Positions 48,991-63,761 of a stretch of 64,000 nucleotides of DNA are shown here, piece after piece. A program made the position numbers and the translations under genes. Within the stretch, counting starts at the first letter, position 1, and each line of letters opens with the position of its first letter. The stretch is taken from positions 124,001 through 188,000 of the forward strand of contig JAPYMA010003052.1 of the NCBI GenBank assembly GCA_035041965.1, in the 5' to 3' direction. Source of the stretch: Anisakis pegreffii (lineage: Eukaryota; Nematoda; Chromadorea; Rhabditida; Anisakidae). The notes under the pieces were generated by a model. That model made no database searches. It saw only the letters and a program-made list of their open reading frames with translations, and was not told the DNA's origin.

Positions 48991-51900
48991 TTAGCGTTGC
49001 TGTTCTTGATTTACTTGTTGTGGTTGCTGTGGTTGGTGATGATGGTGGTTCTGTTGACGTTTATAGGTCTTCGGAGGCAACGGAGGTGGTATCGATGGAC
49101 TCATCGAAGAATCCAGATTGTTCGGCGAAGACGGCTGGGACGGTGAGTCCATATAAGCAGCGTTTACAATTGATGACGACGCATGCACTTGACGTCGTAG
49201 CGTTGAGTCACTGCAAGTCACTATTAGAATTATTAGTCGCCACATTCATTCGATCAGATTCCATCTAGATCCAGAAGATCCATGAAAATGCTGTATGATA
49301 GAATCTTATCCTTATGTATCATATTCATATAACTATCATATCATTCATAAATTTTAACTGTCACATTTTGACTTATCGAATCACCGATCATCGAAGCTTC
49401 ACTATCACAGAATAACTTTCGAGCAATATTTACGGTTACAAGTAAGCGAACTATCTCAAGAGATCATTGAAAGAAGGTATGCTACATCACTGGATATGCG
49501 AACAATTCCGTAAGATCATAGGCAACTACTACCTTTTTGGTGGCCTAGGCGGAGCATCGCTAGTGGTCGCTCTTCGAGGATATAAAGGTGGAGTATGCTG
49601 ATTCTGAATCAGCGTTGAATTCGTATCGGTGGCTGGTGACGGCGAGTTTGCAGATGCAGACGGTGTCGGCAAAGGAAGAACCGCACTCACAAGAGGCGTT
49701 TGTGGTGATGCCTCACTAAATATTCAAAAATTTAATGCTTCAGTGGTTTCATTTTGATGACAACAAAAAGAAGTGATGAAAATGACAAAACAATCGAGCA
49801 ATCGATTCAAGGAAACACACCCGCTCCAGACAACTCGTATGGCATCGGGCGGTAACGGTGCCGGAAGTGCCTCAGCCTTTCGTCGAGGAGGGACTGCAGG
49901 CAGCTGAGGAGGAGGTGGAGGACAACAATTCGGTGATGTCATTAAGTTGCTCGAGTCAGCAGCAGCAGCAGCTAGCAGAGTACGATTCTGATCAGCAGCC
50001 ATCAAACACATGCTGTTCGCATTCGGTGGAAACACGAACGATGATTCGGTATGGCGATGACCTGGAACAACAGTGCTAAGTTCAATGTGATCATTATTGA
50101 TCTAAGTCACTCGAACAATAACCAAACTATCATCCTCCTATGATCGCGGCATAATTTGTGGCCAAAAATATGATCTGAGGGTAAATTTTGACTTAGTGTA
50201 GCCCAGACGGGCGGTTAAGCATGCAATGAAATGACTATGGGCATTGAAGGCTGACATTAAAAGGACTTCTTCGCAAAACAAAAACAAACTGAACTTATGC
50301 GACTGTGCACATCTATCCCAAAGGATCGCATCTGCATGATATCAATCCGATTCATCATCAGCATATGATTAAAACATCAAAAGCAACCGATTCTTGAGCG
50401 CTAATCACTAATTTCAATTCGAGGCAAGTTGTGAACACTCAAAACTAAATTCTATTCCATTCAAATGATCATCGAAGTCTCAAAGAATTGTCCCCATTTA
50501 ATTCGTGAACACAAAGAAAGAAACAATTCGAAATGACGTTTTACATTCCATTTCGTCAGCTAACGATACATTTCGCAAACAACCCTTCACGAAAGTCTAT
50601 CATGCGCATCCATCAAACTCTGTTTACAAAACACTTCGTACTTTAACCAAGACAAAAACTTGTAATCTTTGTTTTTTTTGCCGTTTCCGCTGAATTTACA
50701 CTGTGAATCAGTTCATTTGCAATTATCGCACCAAATATCAAACGCAAAAAGATGCACTTTCAAATAACACAAAACAAAATTCGTTTCGAACACAACGAAT
50801 TAAAAAATTGTGATCATTTCAACACAAACAAACAAATGTAACCGAGCAAACAAAAAACATCGCACAAATCCTATAATCAATCTATTCATATGATCGATTT
50901 GGTTGCTTATAAGCTGTACACCGCCGCGTTCGAAAGCAGAAATATTTTATGTGGTGAACGAACGATAACAAATGCAAGATGCTAGCTATCTTATAATTGA
51001 TCATAACCAAATCTTTATCTAAACATCGTTTTGAAAGATACTGAATAGATCACCTGTATGAGCAGTGGAACACCTTTCTGGTGACAGAGGACTCGCTGGA
51101 GCCGTAGATGATGTAGGATGCGATTTGAAGGGCAGTGGGGGTAGGACAGGAGATGGGAAAAAGTGAGGAGATGTCCGGCGCGGATACAACGGCGGTGCAG
51201 GGGAGGTTGGTTGGGTTTTTTGTTGGTGCTGGCTTTTCGATGAGGATGATGGCGACAGGATTGCGTTACTTATCAGCGGACTTGGTGGACCGGATCGGGC
51301 TTTCTCCTTGCGTTGACGCGGTATCAGTGGAGGTGGCGGAATTGCGGAATTCAGCGGAAGCGGACTCAGCGGTGATGCTTCACCGCGACGAGCATCACCC
51401 AAATACCGTGGTTGATAACCTGAATTGCGCAATTGAAACGCTTTCTTTGCATACGAAACAATTTTTTGAAAAAGATTACATGTCAGCATATCGCGAACAT
51501 TTTTCACATTCTAACTCATACATACGTCCAGAAAATCTCGTGATAAACTAAGTCCTCCCCAGTGCTTTAAGACTCCTTCAAAGAAGGAATCTGTATCCAC
51601 AATATTTTTCCGTCGAAATAGTGTTATGCAAAAAAAATCTTCAAAGCAGTCACAAAATCGATATTTATTCAGCAACAAAAGCATCATCCATTTACCGGGA
51701 TTAATCTCCACCATGCCCAAATGCGAATTTCGTTCGTCCATTTGAGAGCTGCTTTCGGTGAACGATCGCGGTCTGAAAAACGATGAATACGTGAATTCAC
51801 TGTCCTATTCAAATGCTGAATGCTGAATTATCCACATCACATTCTTACCAAAGCTACTGTCATCATAATACTGACTCACTTAAAATTTATACACCAAACA

Positions 51901-54696
51901 ATCTTCATTAATGTCTCTACTCCTTATATTAACATTTAGGTGCATGGAGATCAATTCAGAAGCTTCCCGAATGGACCATCCATTTCCAGAACAATTACGG
52001 TTACGTTAACAACTAGAATCTCTAGTGAATTAAGCAGAGTATGAGGCAAGGCCTGCACAAGACTGATAGCAAATGAAATCTTACACAAGAATTTACCAAA
52101 AACAACGCTATGAACAGGAAGTGAATGAATGAATCAATGAGGTAATATAGAAGACTAGATAGTCAATGAATATCGTGATGCTAAGTAATCATCACAAACC
52201 GAATATCTGAACCTATTATCCGGAAGTTTTTTCATCAACTAATTAAAACTGACGGATCAAAACAGCCAAAGAGCACATACAAACGCACACCAAACAAACA
52301 GAATGAATGAATGAAATAAATAACGAAATAACGTTTTATTTCAACTCAATTGAAAGCAGCACCACATTTTGCGGTGCTTCAATTAACGCTAATGTGATAT
52401 TGGATAAACGACGACGAAATGAATTCGCCGCCATATCCATTTCGTTGAAATGGTAATACGAGAAAAGTAATCAGTCGAATCTGACAAGTTTTGAACGCTC
52501 ACTGAATTATTCCACCCTAAAACATCACAATATACCTACTCAACTTGAAATATTTCTCAAATTACAACTGATTTTTTGTTCACAAGAGATGAAAATTTTA
52601 CAAATTGTTTGGGAGACTAATTGCTTAAACCAAGCTTGACCAGGAGTATCATTATCTCGTTTCATTTCAGACTGTCACGTTAGCACAAATTAAACTATAA
52701 GGGAAAATAACAATAACAAAATAGAGAATATTCTAAAAGCAACACAACAACAACAACAACAAGAGCAATAATTAGAACGAAGTATTCAAGAAGAACATAT
52801 GAAAAATCAGATGGATGATATTTGATGAATGGAAACGAAAAGAAAATAGGATATCAAGTAATGATCAGAACAGCGCTGGTGATGATGAATTTAGTAAGAA
52901 AAAGGAAAACCATCCCTTGAAACAACGAACGAATGTGAAAACTGCAACCGGAAATGGCGGTGAAAATGTTCGAACTAAACTGAATGGCAAACAACAGATA
53001 GAAATTGTGAAAATGTGTGAAAAACACACAGAGAATTTCTAAGAAAAATGAAATATGATGGAATGGAACGGAACGGAATGCAGGAATGAAATGCAACGAG
53101 ATGAAACGAAATTGACACAAAATATTATGGATAAAAGAAGCAATTTTGGTAACAATTGCAACTGTAAGAATATGAACAAAAAAGAATGAAAAAATGAGAA
53201 TGAAACGTGAAAAGCGAATAAATGTGATGAATTAAGAAAAAGAACAACGCATATTGCTTTCATGAAAGAACAAGCCAAGAATAACTTAAAATGCTTTATA
53301 ATTTTCAATCTTCTCCAATACTTTCTCTGTTTTATTCACCTCACAAAAATTCATTTTCAACACAAATTCAAAACACTGCCACTAATGTGATCAAGATCGA
53401 GAGATATGAACGAGATAACTGCAATGAGGAGTTATTATTAATAACAGTAATAAGACAACGGCAATATGAAGCAATACGATGAAATGATTTATGTCATATG
53501 CAATTCTAACAAATACTTCACGCTGAGTGGAATAAAATCATAACTTTGGAAAAATTCCTCCATAAAACATTTCGTTGACATTCTTCTTGTTGAAGTAAAG
53601 AATTCTTTCAAGAATGAATGAAAAAACTGAAAATTGTGAAATGTGAATGCTCAAATGTACAAATATATATTCAAACAATACGCCAGCATGAGTTGTTTAC
53701 CGGAAGTGATAATAATAGAGAAATTAAACGATCAAACTGTCACGCATTACTAAACGAATGAAACGAAATCAACTGAAAATTGAAGGGTCGACTGCAAAAA
53801 TACAGAGAATTTGCACAGTTACTCACACTGAAAAAGTTTCACTCGACATCGCTGTTTACAACCTGTCAGAATTCATAAAGAGTACCACACAATGCTGTGC
53901 AAAATTTATTACGTTTCATTTGAACTTTTCTTTAGGAATCCTTTCAAGCGAAACCTAACCATTAGTAATTAGTAGGCAGTAATGTGTAAACGATGATAAC
54001 CAAAAGATTACTACGAAAAAATTTAAAAATGATTCAAAGTATTCAAAAGCATGGACAATACGACAATATGAGAATCTAGCAGAATGATTCTTCTATTTAA
54101 GACGATAATATCAAGAGAATGCAATGTGTCCATATATTGCGTCAAGAGAATGAGATATTCAGATTCGGCTGTCGCAAATGAGGACATCACTTTAAATATG
54201 CTAAATGTCGTCGAGTCATACTCTGCGCAATTCGCTGATTGGGAATTTCGAGTGAAATTAGAGAACTCACGTGTCCGGTGCTGATTCATTGAACATCCCA
54301 GGACTGTACGTGTTGAAGTTGGCCGTGAAACCTCGTCCACTGCTCCGATAACCGGAATAATGATTCGACGGACCACTCGTCGAAGCGACAGACGATAGCG
54401 TTTTCGGAGGTTTTATGCCGGGTGATTTCAGTACACTGGCCGGTCTTGATGGCTTCTGTACACAAAAGATCATTGCTCAGCAATGACGAAATCGAAATAA
54501 CAATAATAATGACAACAATTTCAACTGTTATTATTATAACAATAATATTAAAAGCGTTACAATGTACAACACTTACAATAGAATCCAGTTTCTCTGCATC
54601 TTTCGGTTCAACCTTCAACGACTGCTCCCACATATATGTTTCCAACGACTCCTTCCCATCGAATCCATTCAATGGATTTATCGTTTCGAAGAACTG
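48991..54696 (-). CDS. sos-1: Son of sevenless (Ras GEF), C-terminal part
   Basis: Seven exons join in phase: 54696-54577, 54455-54271, 51772-51696, 51419-51054, 50061-49821, 49715-49533, 49210-48991, giving 463 residues to a TAA. The first two exons (QFFETINPLNGF, SLKVEP, VLKSPGIKPPK) match, with conserved spacing, the segment of SOS that directly follows the CDC25 exchange domain (FFE..NP, SL.IEP, KSPG). The remainder is the proline-rich tail that binds SH3 domains of GRB2-type adaptors: PAVPPRR, APPRPPK and, near the end, PPPLPPKTYKR, which mirrors the PPKTYKR of animal SOS. SOS activates Ras at the plasma membrane downstream of receptor tyrosine kinases. The catalytic, DH, PH and histone-like parts are not seen and must lie beyond a long intron or outside the window. 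A His/Gln-rich end (NHHHHQPQQPQQ) is unusual. Confidence 0.85.
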
Positions 54697-57600
54697 CTGA
54701 AATGCAAGCATTCTCTAGGAAACTGTTCAGTAATGATCACTTGAAACAAATAATAAAAAATGACTATTGAAACAATTAATTGAATGTTCCACTCATTGTT
54801 TGGAATTTATCATCCCATTTCACTTCATTGGATTCAGCGATTTCACAGAACCGTCCCCAACAAACCAACCAAATTCAGAAAGCTATTGAAAGCCTTCCGG
54901 AGCCAAACTCTATGTGACTGTCAAAATGTTCATATCAAAAAATGGATATAACCAGAGACATAACTTAACCAAACATGTTCACGTACACTCAGGAATACCA
55001 TATTTCTTTCTACACACCCAATTACAATTGCTCATTTCAAGCAATTCTCACAACTACACAATAACTCATTCATTTGTAAATCACATTAATAATAATAGAT
55101 TTCATACAAATGGTTTTCAAACTTCATCGCATTCAAAATCGTTCCATCTAATTTATAAATTTCGAATAATAAAGAAAAATGAACATTTCATCTGAAAAAG
55201 ATAAACAAACATCGTCCACAAGTTTGTTCTCCACGCAATTTAATCATTTCTACATGTATTCAGTGAAATCGTTGACATTTCGGAGCACATCATGAAAGAC
55301 ATTCGAAATGTGAATGCACGCACACATATAATGAATGAATCATGCACTCTGAATCTGAATCACTTTTACTGATTCAACATGCATTCATCAGATTTACCAA
55401 CGATATCACTTCCGTTTACAACTCATTCTTGGTCTTTTCTAGGCTACCATCATCGCAGACCAGTGAATAAAGGAATACGACGGAAATAATGTGACTCATG
55501 AACCTCGACGACAAAAACGTCAAGTATTAATATAAAATATCAACGTTCATCCATTTTGACACGATACTAAGCATGTGCTGAATTGATGATACAATATGAC
55601 CGTGCATAATATCATATCAAACAGCGATAAGAATAGAACCTAGAAAATGAGTCACAATACTCAAACATGAATGCATGACTGTTGTCGATCACAAATTCAT
55701 TTGTATGACTCAGTATAAAGCAGATTGATATATCAGATTATCAAGTATGTATCGCACTTCAACGACATAAGACAACAGTACTGTAAGTAACCAATTCACA
55801 AACGGTAATATAGGCAGGCATATCAACTAACAAACAAACTGCTGATATAAACAGTCGAAGATACATACCCCAGCATCCGAAGTTGACGGTGTCGAAGGAG
55901 GCGACTGTGCACAACAATAGCACAGATTACACGGTAACATTGAATAGTATTTGCAAATTTTTGAAATGAGTTAGAGTTTGATTCAGTCAAACTGTAGATA
56001 CTCTGATAAAGCGTAGCGATAGAGCAAGATGATTGGATGGATGGCTTTTTCGGTGCTCTGATACAATATCTGCTTATCAAACATCATTTAGTTAGACGCA
56101 TTTAGATGATTTCTTTACGAATCGCAACCATATCGCATGCAAAAATCGCTTAATCACATACGCCGCATTTCTGCAGAAGCGACGATACACAACACAATCA
56201 TGATTCAATGCGAGCAGAATGGCTTAAAAAATGAATGAATGAATATGAAACGAATATATCCGATAATCTAAAAATCTTATAATTTTCACCAACAATCCAA
56301 ATTTTATAATGTTCGCTTGTGTAAAGTTGAACAAAGATAATGGTTTTAATAAAAACCAAATATGCGTGAATGTCAAACAAAAACCAAAAATGAAATCAAA
56401 AACCCAAACAAACAAACCAAAAGTACGAACGCTGAAGTATTCTCCTTTCAATAGGTGATGACGACTGGGTAAAATACCGCTGTTGAAAGGGATTTTGACT
56501 AAAATGATTCGATGAAACTGCAAAAAGACCCTCCCCTAACACCATGCAATTACATTCATCTGCCCATAATCGCATTAAAACTTAGGAACACACAATATGT
56601 CCCAGAAAATTTTATCATTTTACTGAAAATCACAACATTTCACTGCATATTTGTTGCAAACAGTACTGTAGTAGTAGCACTAGTAGTAACAGTGAAATAA
56701 TAGACATCTACTGATCATGATCACTCTTCCAACGATAAGCGATAGGATAGATAGGATATGAGATAATCTGTAGCAGTGAAATTGAGTGAAATATTCAGTT
56801 AAATAAGCTAAGGATGAAGATACGGACAGTATATAGCGATAGCTACTAGCTAATGTGATGATATGATAATAGCGAACAAATGCAATAACGAGACGAACAA
56901 TAAGATGCAATAACACTGAAGAAGAACGGAAGTAATTCATTCTTCTTTTTACGATCATTCCAATAGATCACTTCACTGCTCAAGATTGAGTTTCGAAAAT
57001 AAAGATTGTGAAGAAAATTGCAGCCGAGAAAAAAGATATATGGATAGATGCACGACGCACGATAAAAATGATGATGATTATTGTTATTGCTAAGGTGTTA
57101 GTTCTATAACAACAACGAAGAACGTCCGTCAGAGATAGTTATAATATGTTCAAGAAGTGTTCGGCTATGTTGCGACGAGATGGATAAAAGAACAGAAACG
57201 ATTTATTGTGAAAAGTAGTTGGTGAGGATGCACGGTGAGTTAGATTACGGTTAGATAACTGCTTAGCCGGATACAGGCCAAGTGATATTGGGACGATGAA
57301 ACAAGAACTGAGCGCATAAAAACATTTGTTAAGATGTTACTGATCACAATGAAGAGAATGAGAAAATGAGATAGATGCGCTCTGAACAGATATAAAGAAA
57401 TGCAAAAGCTTTTGAAACAAGAAGAAGAAGATATGAGGAGTGAATAGAGGAGATAAATAAGAATTTAAGGTGTTATAATGTTAAATCTTTGCATTCGTTT
57501 TAAACTTATGCTGCAGAATGGTATTTAGATAACAGGTAGTTGAATTAGCGAAAATTTTCTTTCTCTCAATTATCACAGAGTTCAAAGAGGATTGTAATTA

Positions 57601-60600
57601 CTTCCACTGAAAAAGTAACGAAAGAAGTGTAATTTTTTTAATTGAAAAATTACTCTGAAAGATCAGTGATTGAATCGAAAGAAGATTAAGATTCGACAGC
57701 ATCGAATAAGCTGTACCAGTGAGAAAACCAATGAAGACGAATATGATATATAAGGGTTCGATGGAGACTTACGAAAATGTTCAGCAATGAAAGTAATGTA
57801 AGTGATTCAGTCACAAATGTTTCTAGCGTATTAACAACCAATGATCCATAACTAAGTTCATTCAAATACAACATATTACATTAACGAATAATGAAATTCT
57901 TCGTTCATATAATATATTCATTTCAAGCAATAATAATTTCCCCATTTCAACAGCAAATCTTCATATCTGCACAATTTGTAAGTACCACCTGCATATCTTA
58001 TTCAGCCAGCACATAAACTTATCAGTTATCTCAAAAACTTCTACGGATATATCGCCATCCAGTACGCACCGATACGAATAAATCGTCCACATTTACACCT
58101 GTGTCTAATCAAATCTCCCATCTATAAGCATTAATTTATTTCGATCTCTCTCAGAACTTTAATATCTCAAAATTCCAGTCAAATAACTCACATTTCAGAA
58201 GGTTCACCTCAATTCCAATCAATCACTTGAGTGAACGAATGCTTTAAGTTAATTGGTTAATTATTTTTATTGCAATCTGACGAGTGAATGATGTTGCTGC
58301 TGCTGCTGCAATCACTGTCTCAAAATCCTATCTCAACCTCTCAAGGCATCCAGCAGAACGGATTCATTGAAAACTCTGCTGCTCATTACTTAATATTCAA
58401 TACTTAGCAAGCACAATCTGCTGGTGTCGTTATTGCTTAATTCTGTTTTCATATATACTACACCACCATAACTCATCCGATCAAAGAAAACAACAGTGAG
58501 AAAAAGACTACGAGATGTTCGAGTTAGAGTTAGAATAAATGGTGCCTGAGTTAGAACAACAATTTGTATGTTTCAGTACACATGTATGAGTCTGTCCTTT
58601 TATCCACTATCTAGGTCCAGTACCTCTTCGTAATTTTTATCATCACAAAAATCATTACGATTTAACTATCACCATCATTCATTAGCAATATGGATGCATC
58701 ATCCCACTGATGTTGGTCGGATAATCTTCTGCACATAATCAACAGCAATAGAAAGAAGTATAACTACAATCTAGTCAATAACAAGCAGATAACATAAATA
58801 ATATCAAAAATCTATCATAAATAAAAACGATTAGACATTAAGATACCTGAAATCGTTGCATGTTATCTACACGCCTAGACGACACACACAAGAAATTCAC
58901 TGGTTCATTCACGTTGCACCACACTAATTCACTAGCTCAAATACTCGCATCTCTAACGTTAGACTAGCTGATTCAATGAACACATAGATATCATTTCAAC
59001 ATAACGTTAGCTATTATTATGTAATATGACTTCGTCCTCAACTCGTCTAACTCCAGCAAACGCCCTTCAGAAAGCTCAGATCTTTCCAAGCCAACGCAAA
59101 CACTCGCTCTAGCTTGAGCATTTCCGACTACTCGAACTATTTCGATCCCAGCTATTTCGCATCTTTTCTCTTCCGGTTTCCTCTTGAACTCTTCATTTTC
59201 GAGAACATATCTCAGGTGCTGCAATATGCATCGTCTAATCTACTCATCTAAATTCCACATAACTCATCATCAACATTTCTCTCTGACATTTCCTTCAAAT
59301 CTTACCCTCTGAATCTTCATTTTCTCGACATTTATATCTTTTACGCGAATGCTCTACGGATATCCTCCTTTCGGCTATTCACACCAATGTCTTTTCATCC
59401 TTTGCAGCCATAAACATCATCCTTCTTGCTTCCTTCCTTCCCTCCGTCTTCCTGATAACAATAATGATAGTCATAAAATTTGATAGCCTACCGGAAGTCG
59501 TGCCACTCGTAAAACTGCATTCTTTCCTTTGAGTGCAAACGACTATGCGCGCTGTCTCAATACAACACACAAACACAAAAAGAATTCTTAGCAAATGCAA
59601 AACGAATTCAGCAAAATATTTTGAGCAACATTATCTCAACAACAAAATGCTACGCAAAAATCAACCATCAGCGAGCTTAGCAGATAAACTGATAAAAGAT
59701 TTTAGTGGATCAGATGACGGTTCGATTTCAGCGGAATCGAGACATTAGTAATCATTTATTAGCACAACCCACGGTGATAATCCTCTTACAATTAGCAATA
59801 TCAATGCATATTTCCGATCATACCATAACTGAACAACAAATGAGTATAAGGTGAAGAGTGGAATGAAGTGCAATGAGTTTTCGCTCTCAAATTTTCTGTG
59901 AAAAAATATAAACTTATCACTTCTAGGAGTGTGTAAAGTCCGAACAGCTTTTGGATGATGTGATGTAAGGTTTTTAGAGATGGTGGCAGAGCTTCAGGAT
60001 TGAGATGATTTTGGATGGATTGCAACACGGATCAACAATGGGATTGCAACAACAGTCAAGTGGAAAATGCAAGATGGATTACATGAACGAAGACTGTTTT
60101 GCAACACAAGAAAAATTTGTAGCAGTTTTACGAAAAATCAATCGATTTGTTGCAATTTCTGCAAACTTATTTTCTGCTCTTTTCCAAGATGAACGCATTC
60201 GCTATTTAAGTGCTTCTTCTTGAAAGAGAACGTTCCTGATTATCCATATCAATCACAAAATAAGTTGTTGCTATAATTTCTTGGATAACAACTCATTGAA
60301 TGGCTGCCTTCATAGGCAAATTGTCCTCCATCTGACGATAAACCTATTTTTTAAATATCTCATCGAAATATTTATAGTTTTATATAATTTAGAGAGAAGG
60401 TGGTATATTGCTTCTTCGAAGAATTTAGAATCTTGCTTTGTTGCGAGACCCTTGTTCTTAATCTCAATCCATTGTTGCTTGCTGTCGATGAAATTTTGAA
60501 CACGAACATTCAGTAAACATACTCTGTGCAGCATTCGATTCTATTTCCTTGTCCACTTCAAAAACGAACAACTATGGCTATCATCGAAAGGAAACTCAGG

Positions 60601-63600
60601 TATTGAGAAATATGTGAGAGTGTGATAAAAGCCGATTAAACAACGATACTACGATTATCAGTGACTGATAGTACGCGAATAACAACTGGAGAATGTTTGA
60701 TAGCGATTTACCTAGCAGTGGATTGCATTTTATCAGAAAAAAAAACATCCTACAACTCTTATCAATAACGTTTGATCAGTGCCAATGCACTGACTAAATG
60801 ATGACTTACTTGTACTTGAAAACCTCACTAGTTAGGCAAGAACACGCAGCAGCAGCAGCAGCAGCGGCACTCAAATACTTCTTCAATGCCCGTAATTAAG
60901 GAACAAGTATAGAAAAATTATCGGATACACCACATCAGTGTGCATCGTTCTGTTCTCAAAATTCATCTGCTAAGAATTTGAAAATTTCACAAAGCATTTG
61001 CGAAACATTTACATCGATATTTGCGAAATAACGTCTCAAAGTACATTCATTCTTTAAAATTTCATTTCAGCTTAATTCGTTTGTACTTTTATGCGCAGTT
61101 TCATTCACGTTCACACATTTCATCCGATCGTTTCAAAGCGATAAACGTGCGCACATGATCGGATAAATTATCCATCTATACATGTGTTGTTAATGCAAAT
61201 GTCTGAACAATCCAGGTGTCTATGGTTTCTGGTCAACATTTCAAGATGACACATTCACATTTTGTACTGAATGCAGTAGCAGCAGCAGTAGCAGGCAAGT
61301 CTTCAATTAATTACATGAAATGAACCAATTCAATAGCGAAAAAAATTAATCCCTCATACAAAAATGAATATGTTTAATGTTATGTATACGCGAATTCTAT
61401 CACACCATCTCATTATTACGTCAATTAAGCACACAGATTCATTCGACATTAATATGATTCACGCTTCATGCTTATAATACTTTAATCTGCACATAATTTG
61501 CAAACAATTAAGCTCTTACTGATTCAAATTCACATTTACTGACTGTGAGAAACTCTCAGCAAAGTTTGCACTTTACAATGCTCGAGTATCATTCCATTTG
61601 ACGAGATCTTAGAACGAAACGCCGCAAAAAATCTTGTTAAACGCATGAATTGAGATTATTTTCATTCGTGACTAATCGAGCAAATTGAAACCATTTCAAT
61701 ACAATGATAAAAATCACTAAAATGCGCAAAACGAAGATACTCCTCTCCTAATAAATGTATGAATGAAATTTACAAACGAGGTCGATCTTACATTCTAGAA
61801 AGCACTGATCACTGTTAGAAAGTTGTGCGCGGAAAATGTTATATGGAATCAGAAACTATGTTTGGAAACAAAACGGGTGCAAAATATTAGTTTCCAGATA
61901 AAAATTCAACTGAACGAAACCAAAGATGGCGATAGAATCCAATCTATTACTTCAAATCTTCTCAACATTATGAGAATAACTTCTATAAGAAGAAGAAGTA
62001 CCGAATAAATACGAATTAATATAAAAATTACAGTTTTAGAGACAATTTCAATGGATTTGTTAAGTGCGATTTGATTATCCGTTAATGTCTTCTGAGTACA
62101 ATGCGTTTCCTCAGGGAATGTTCCCTCCACATTCCCATTAAGAACAAAAACACCAACAACTTCCCATTAACTCATTCAAAAGCAATCTAGCAAAAACAAC
62201 CACTGATGAATAAATGTCACCAAATATGAATAACGACCATCTGTTGCCTTTAAGGCAACAGATAGCATAAGCCCAAAAAGATTATGCAATATGCAACAAG
62301 AAATACACTAAACAATTTAAATTCTATCCATGCATATAATTATAATCACAGTAATCCTCTTCATCAGCATCATTATGGTAATATCTTCTATTCAACTCCC
62401 TACGATGGATCATGCAGCGCGTTAATGAATCAAGATTTTGTTTGTTTTACCGCTCACTTAAAACTCTATCATAAGTGACAGGAATGGATGATGTATGAGT
62501 GCGAATTTATGCTACTGTTATACTATTAGTGCTGTTTCTTTCTAAGGTGAAAATTGAGATAAGGTAATTCCTAAGATGTTCAGTAATTAAGATATAATAA
62601 ATATAATGTTACAGAATCACAATTATCCCAATTATCTTACACAGTTGCGTAGAAACGAGACTGTTGAAACTGTGCAAAAGAATAACAATGATAATAATTT
62701 TCTTCTTCTTGTTTTTCTGGAGGAACAATTGTTCAGATTACTTGACAATAGATCACCTAAACAGCAATAATCATTAATAAGTTGCTGTGGATGATGCAAT
62801 AGAAACATCTGCCACAATCTGCATAAGATAATCTACCTGCACTCATTCATTCATTTCTTTTAGCAACAATTCACTTAATGAACACCTTCAATCATTATAC
62901 TCCTTCTTAATGCACCACAAAACCCGATCAATCTATCCTTTCATGTCGCCATCCAATCGCTTGTTTCTGATCAACAAAAAAAAACCAAAAAAACAAGCAA
63001 TTTCGATTCATCGAAAGCTTTCGAAGCGTTCCTTCTCCCTTCTAATGCTCCCGTCGTTCTATTCCTACTGCCCTAACCTATTAAAAAAGCAGTGCATAAA
63101 TAAGCTGCAATTTCGGCAATATAACTAAGATCCAAATACATAAACGACTTATCAATCAACGAAATTCAATATGACTCAATTAAAAAAGCAACTACATTAA
63201 AAGCAATTCAGAACTACTTTCGTTAACGAGAATGAGAGCATAGTGATTTTCATGAATGTTTTCGATTCTCCGAATCGACCATAACAGGATAATTATGCAC
63301 GCTTGCGATGATATGATTCAAATTATCTGAATCCTCACTTATCGCATTAACATATTTCATCTCTGAATATTTGATGGGAAAAATATTAGAAATGAGTAAA
63401 TATTGGTGAAAATTCAATTCACAGATCGCCGATATACACAAATATCTAACAATAAACATCATAACGTTGCTGAATTTTCACTGCTGGATATCCACAGATA
63501 CTTTTACATAATTATCTTGTTATGGTGGATTTTACAAATGTTATTGTGCAAGCTTATGAAGCGCTATACGAATACATGATCATTTCAATAGAAAATTCCT

Positions 63601-63761
63601 TCTTGAACGTTTCGATTCTTATGTGAATGATAATGTGTAAGATAAGCTAGTTTCGGATCTGGACAATCGGAAACCTTCCTCTCATATCCGAGAGTTGTGA
63701 CTTAATAAAACAACAAGACAGTGAGAGCGTTCATCCAATCCACAAAACAATTCGAACTCAC
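54697..63761. other. 9-kb stretch without firm exons
   Basis: If the SOS gene is intact, this is mostly one very long intron or several introns with exons I could not find; no CDC25 motif was seen on the minus strand. It has CTG/CAG runs, a purine/pyrimidine-skewed part at 57.9-59.7 kb with overlapping open frames, and one possible 36-nt exon. Nothing else can be supported. Confidence 0.5.
55869..55904 (-). CDS. Possible 36-nt microexon
   Basis: On the minus strand TTGTGCACAG is followed by 36 bases and then GTATGT. The bases read SPPSTPSTSDAG in phase 0, and both neighbours (the exon ending at 63762 and the SOS exon starting at 54696) also meet it in phase 0. The Ser/Pro content suits an SOS-like linker, but human SOS has nothing at this point, so it could be an alternative or false exon. 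Confidence 0.3.

Noticed and set aside
51135..51551. 138-codon plus-strand frame
   Set aside because: It is antisense to the proline-rich SOS exon; the minus frame has matching splice phases and SH3-binding motifs.
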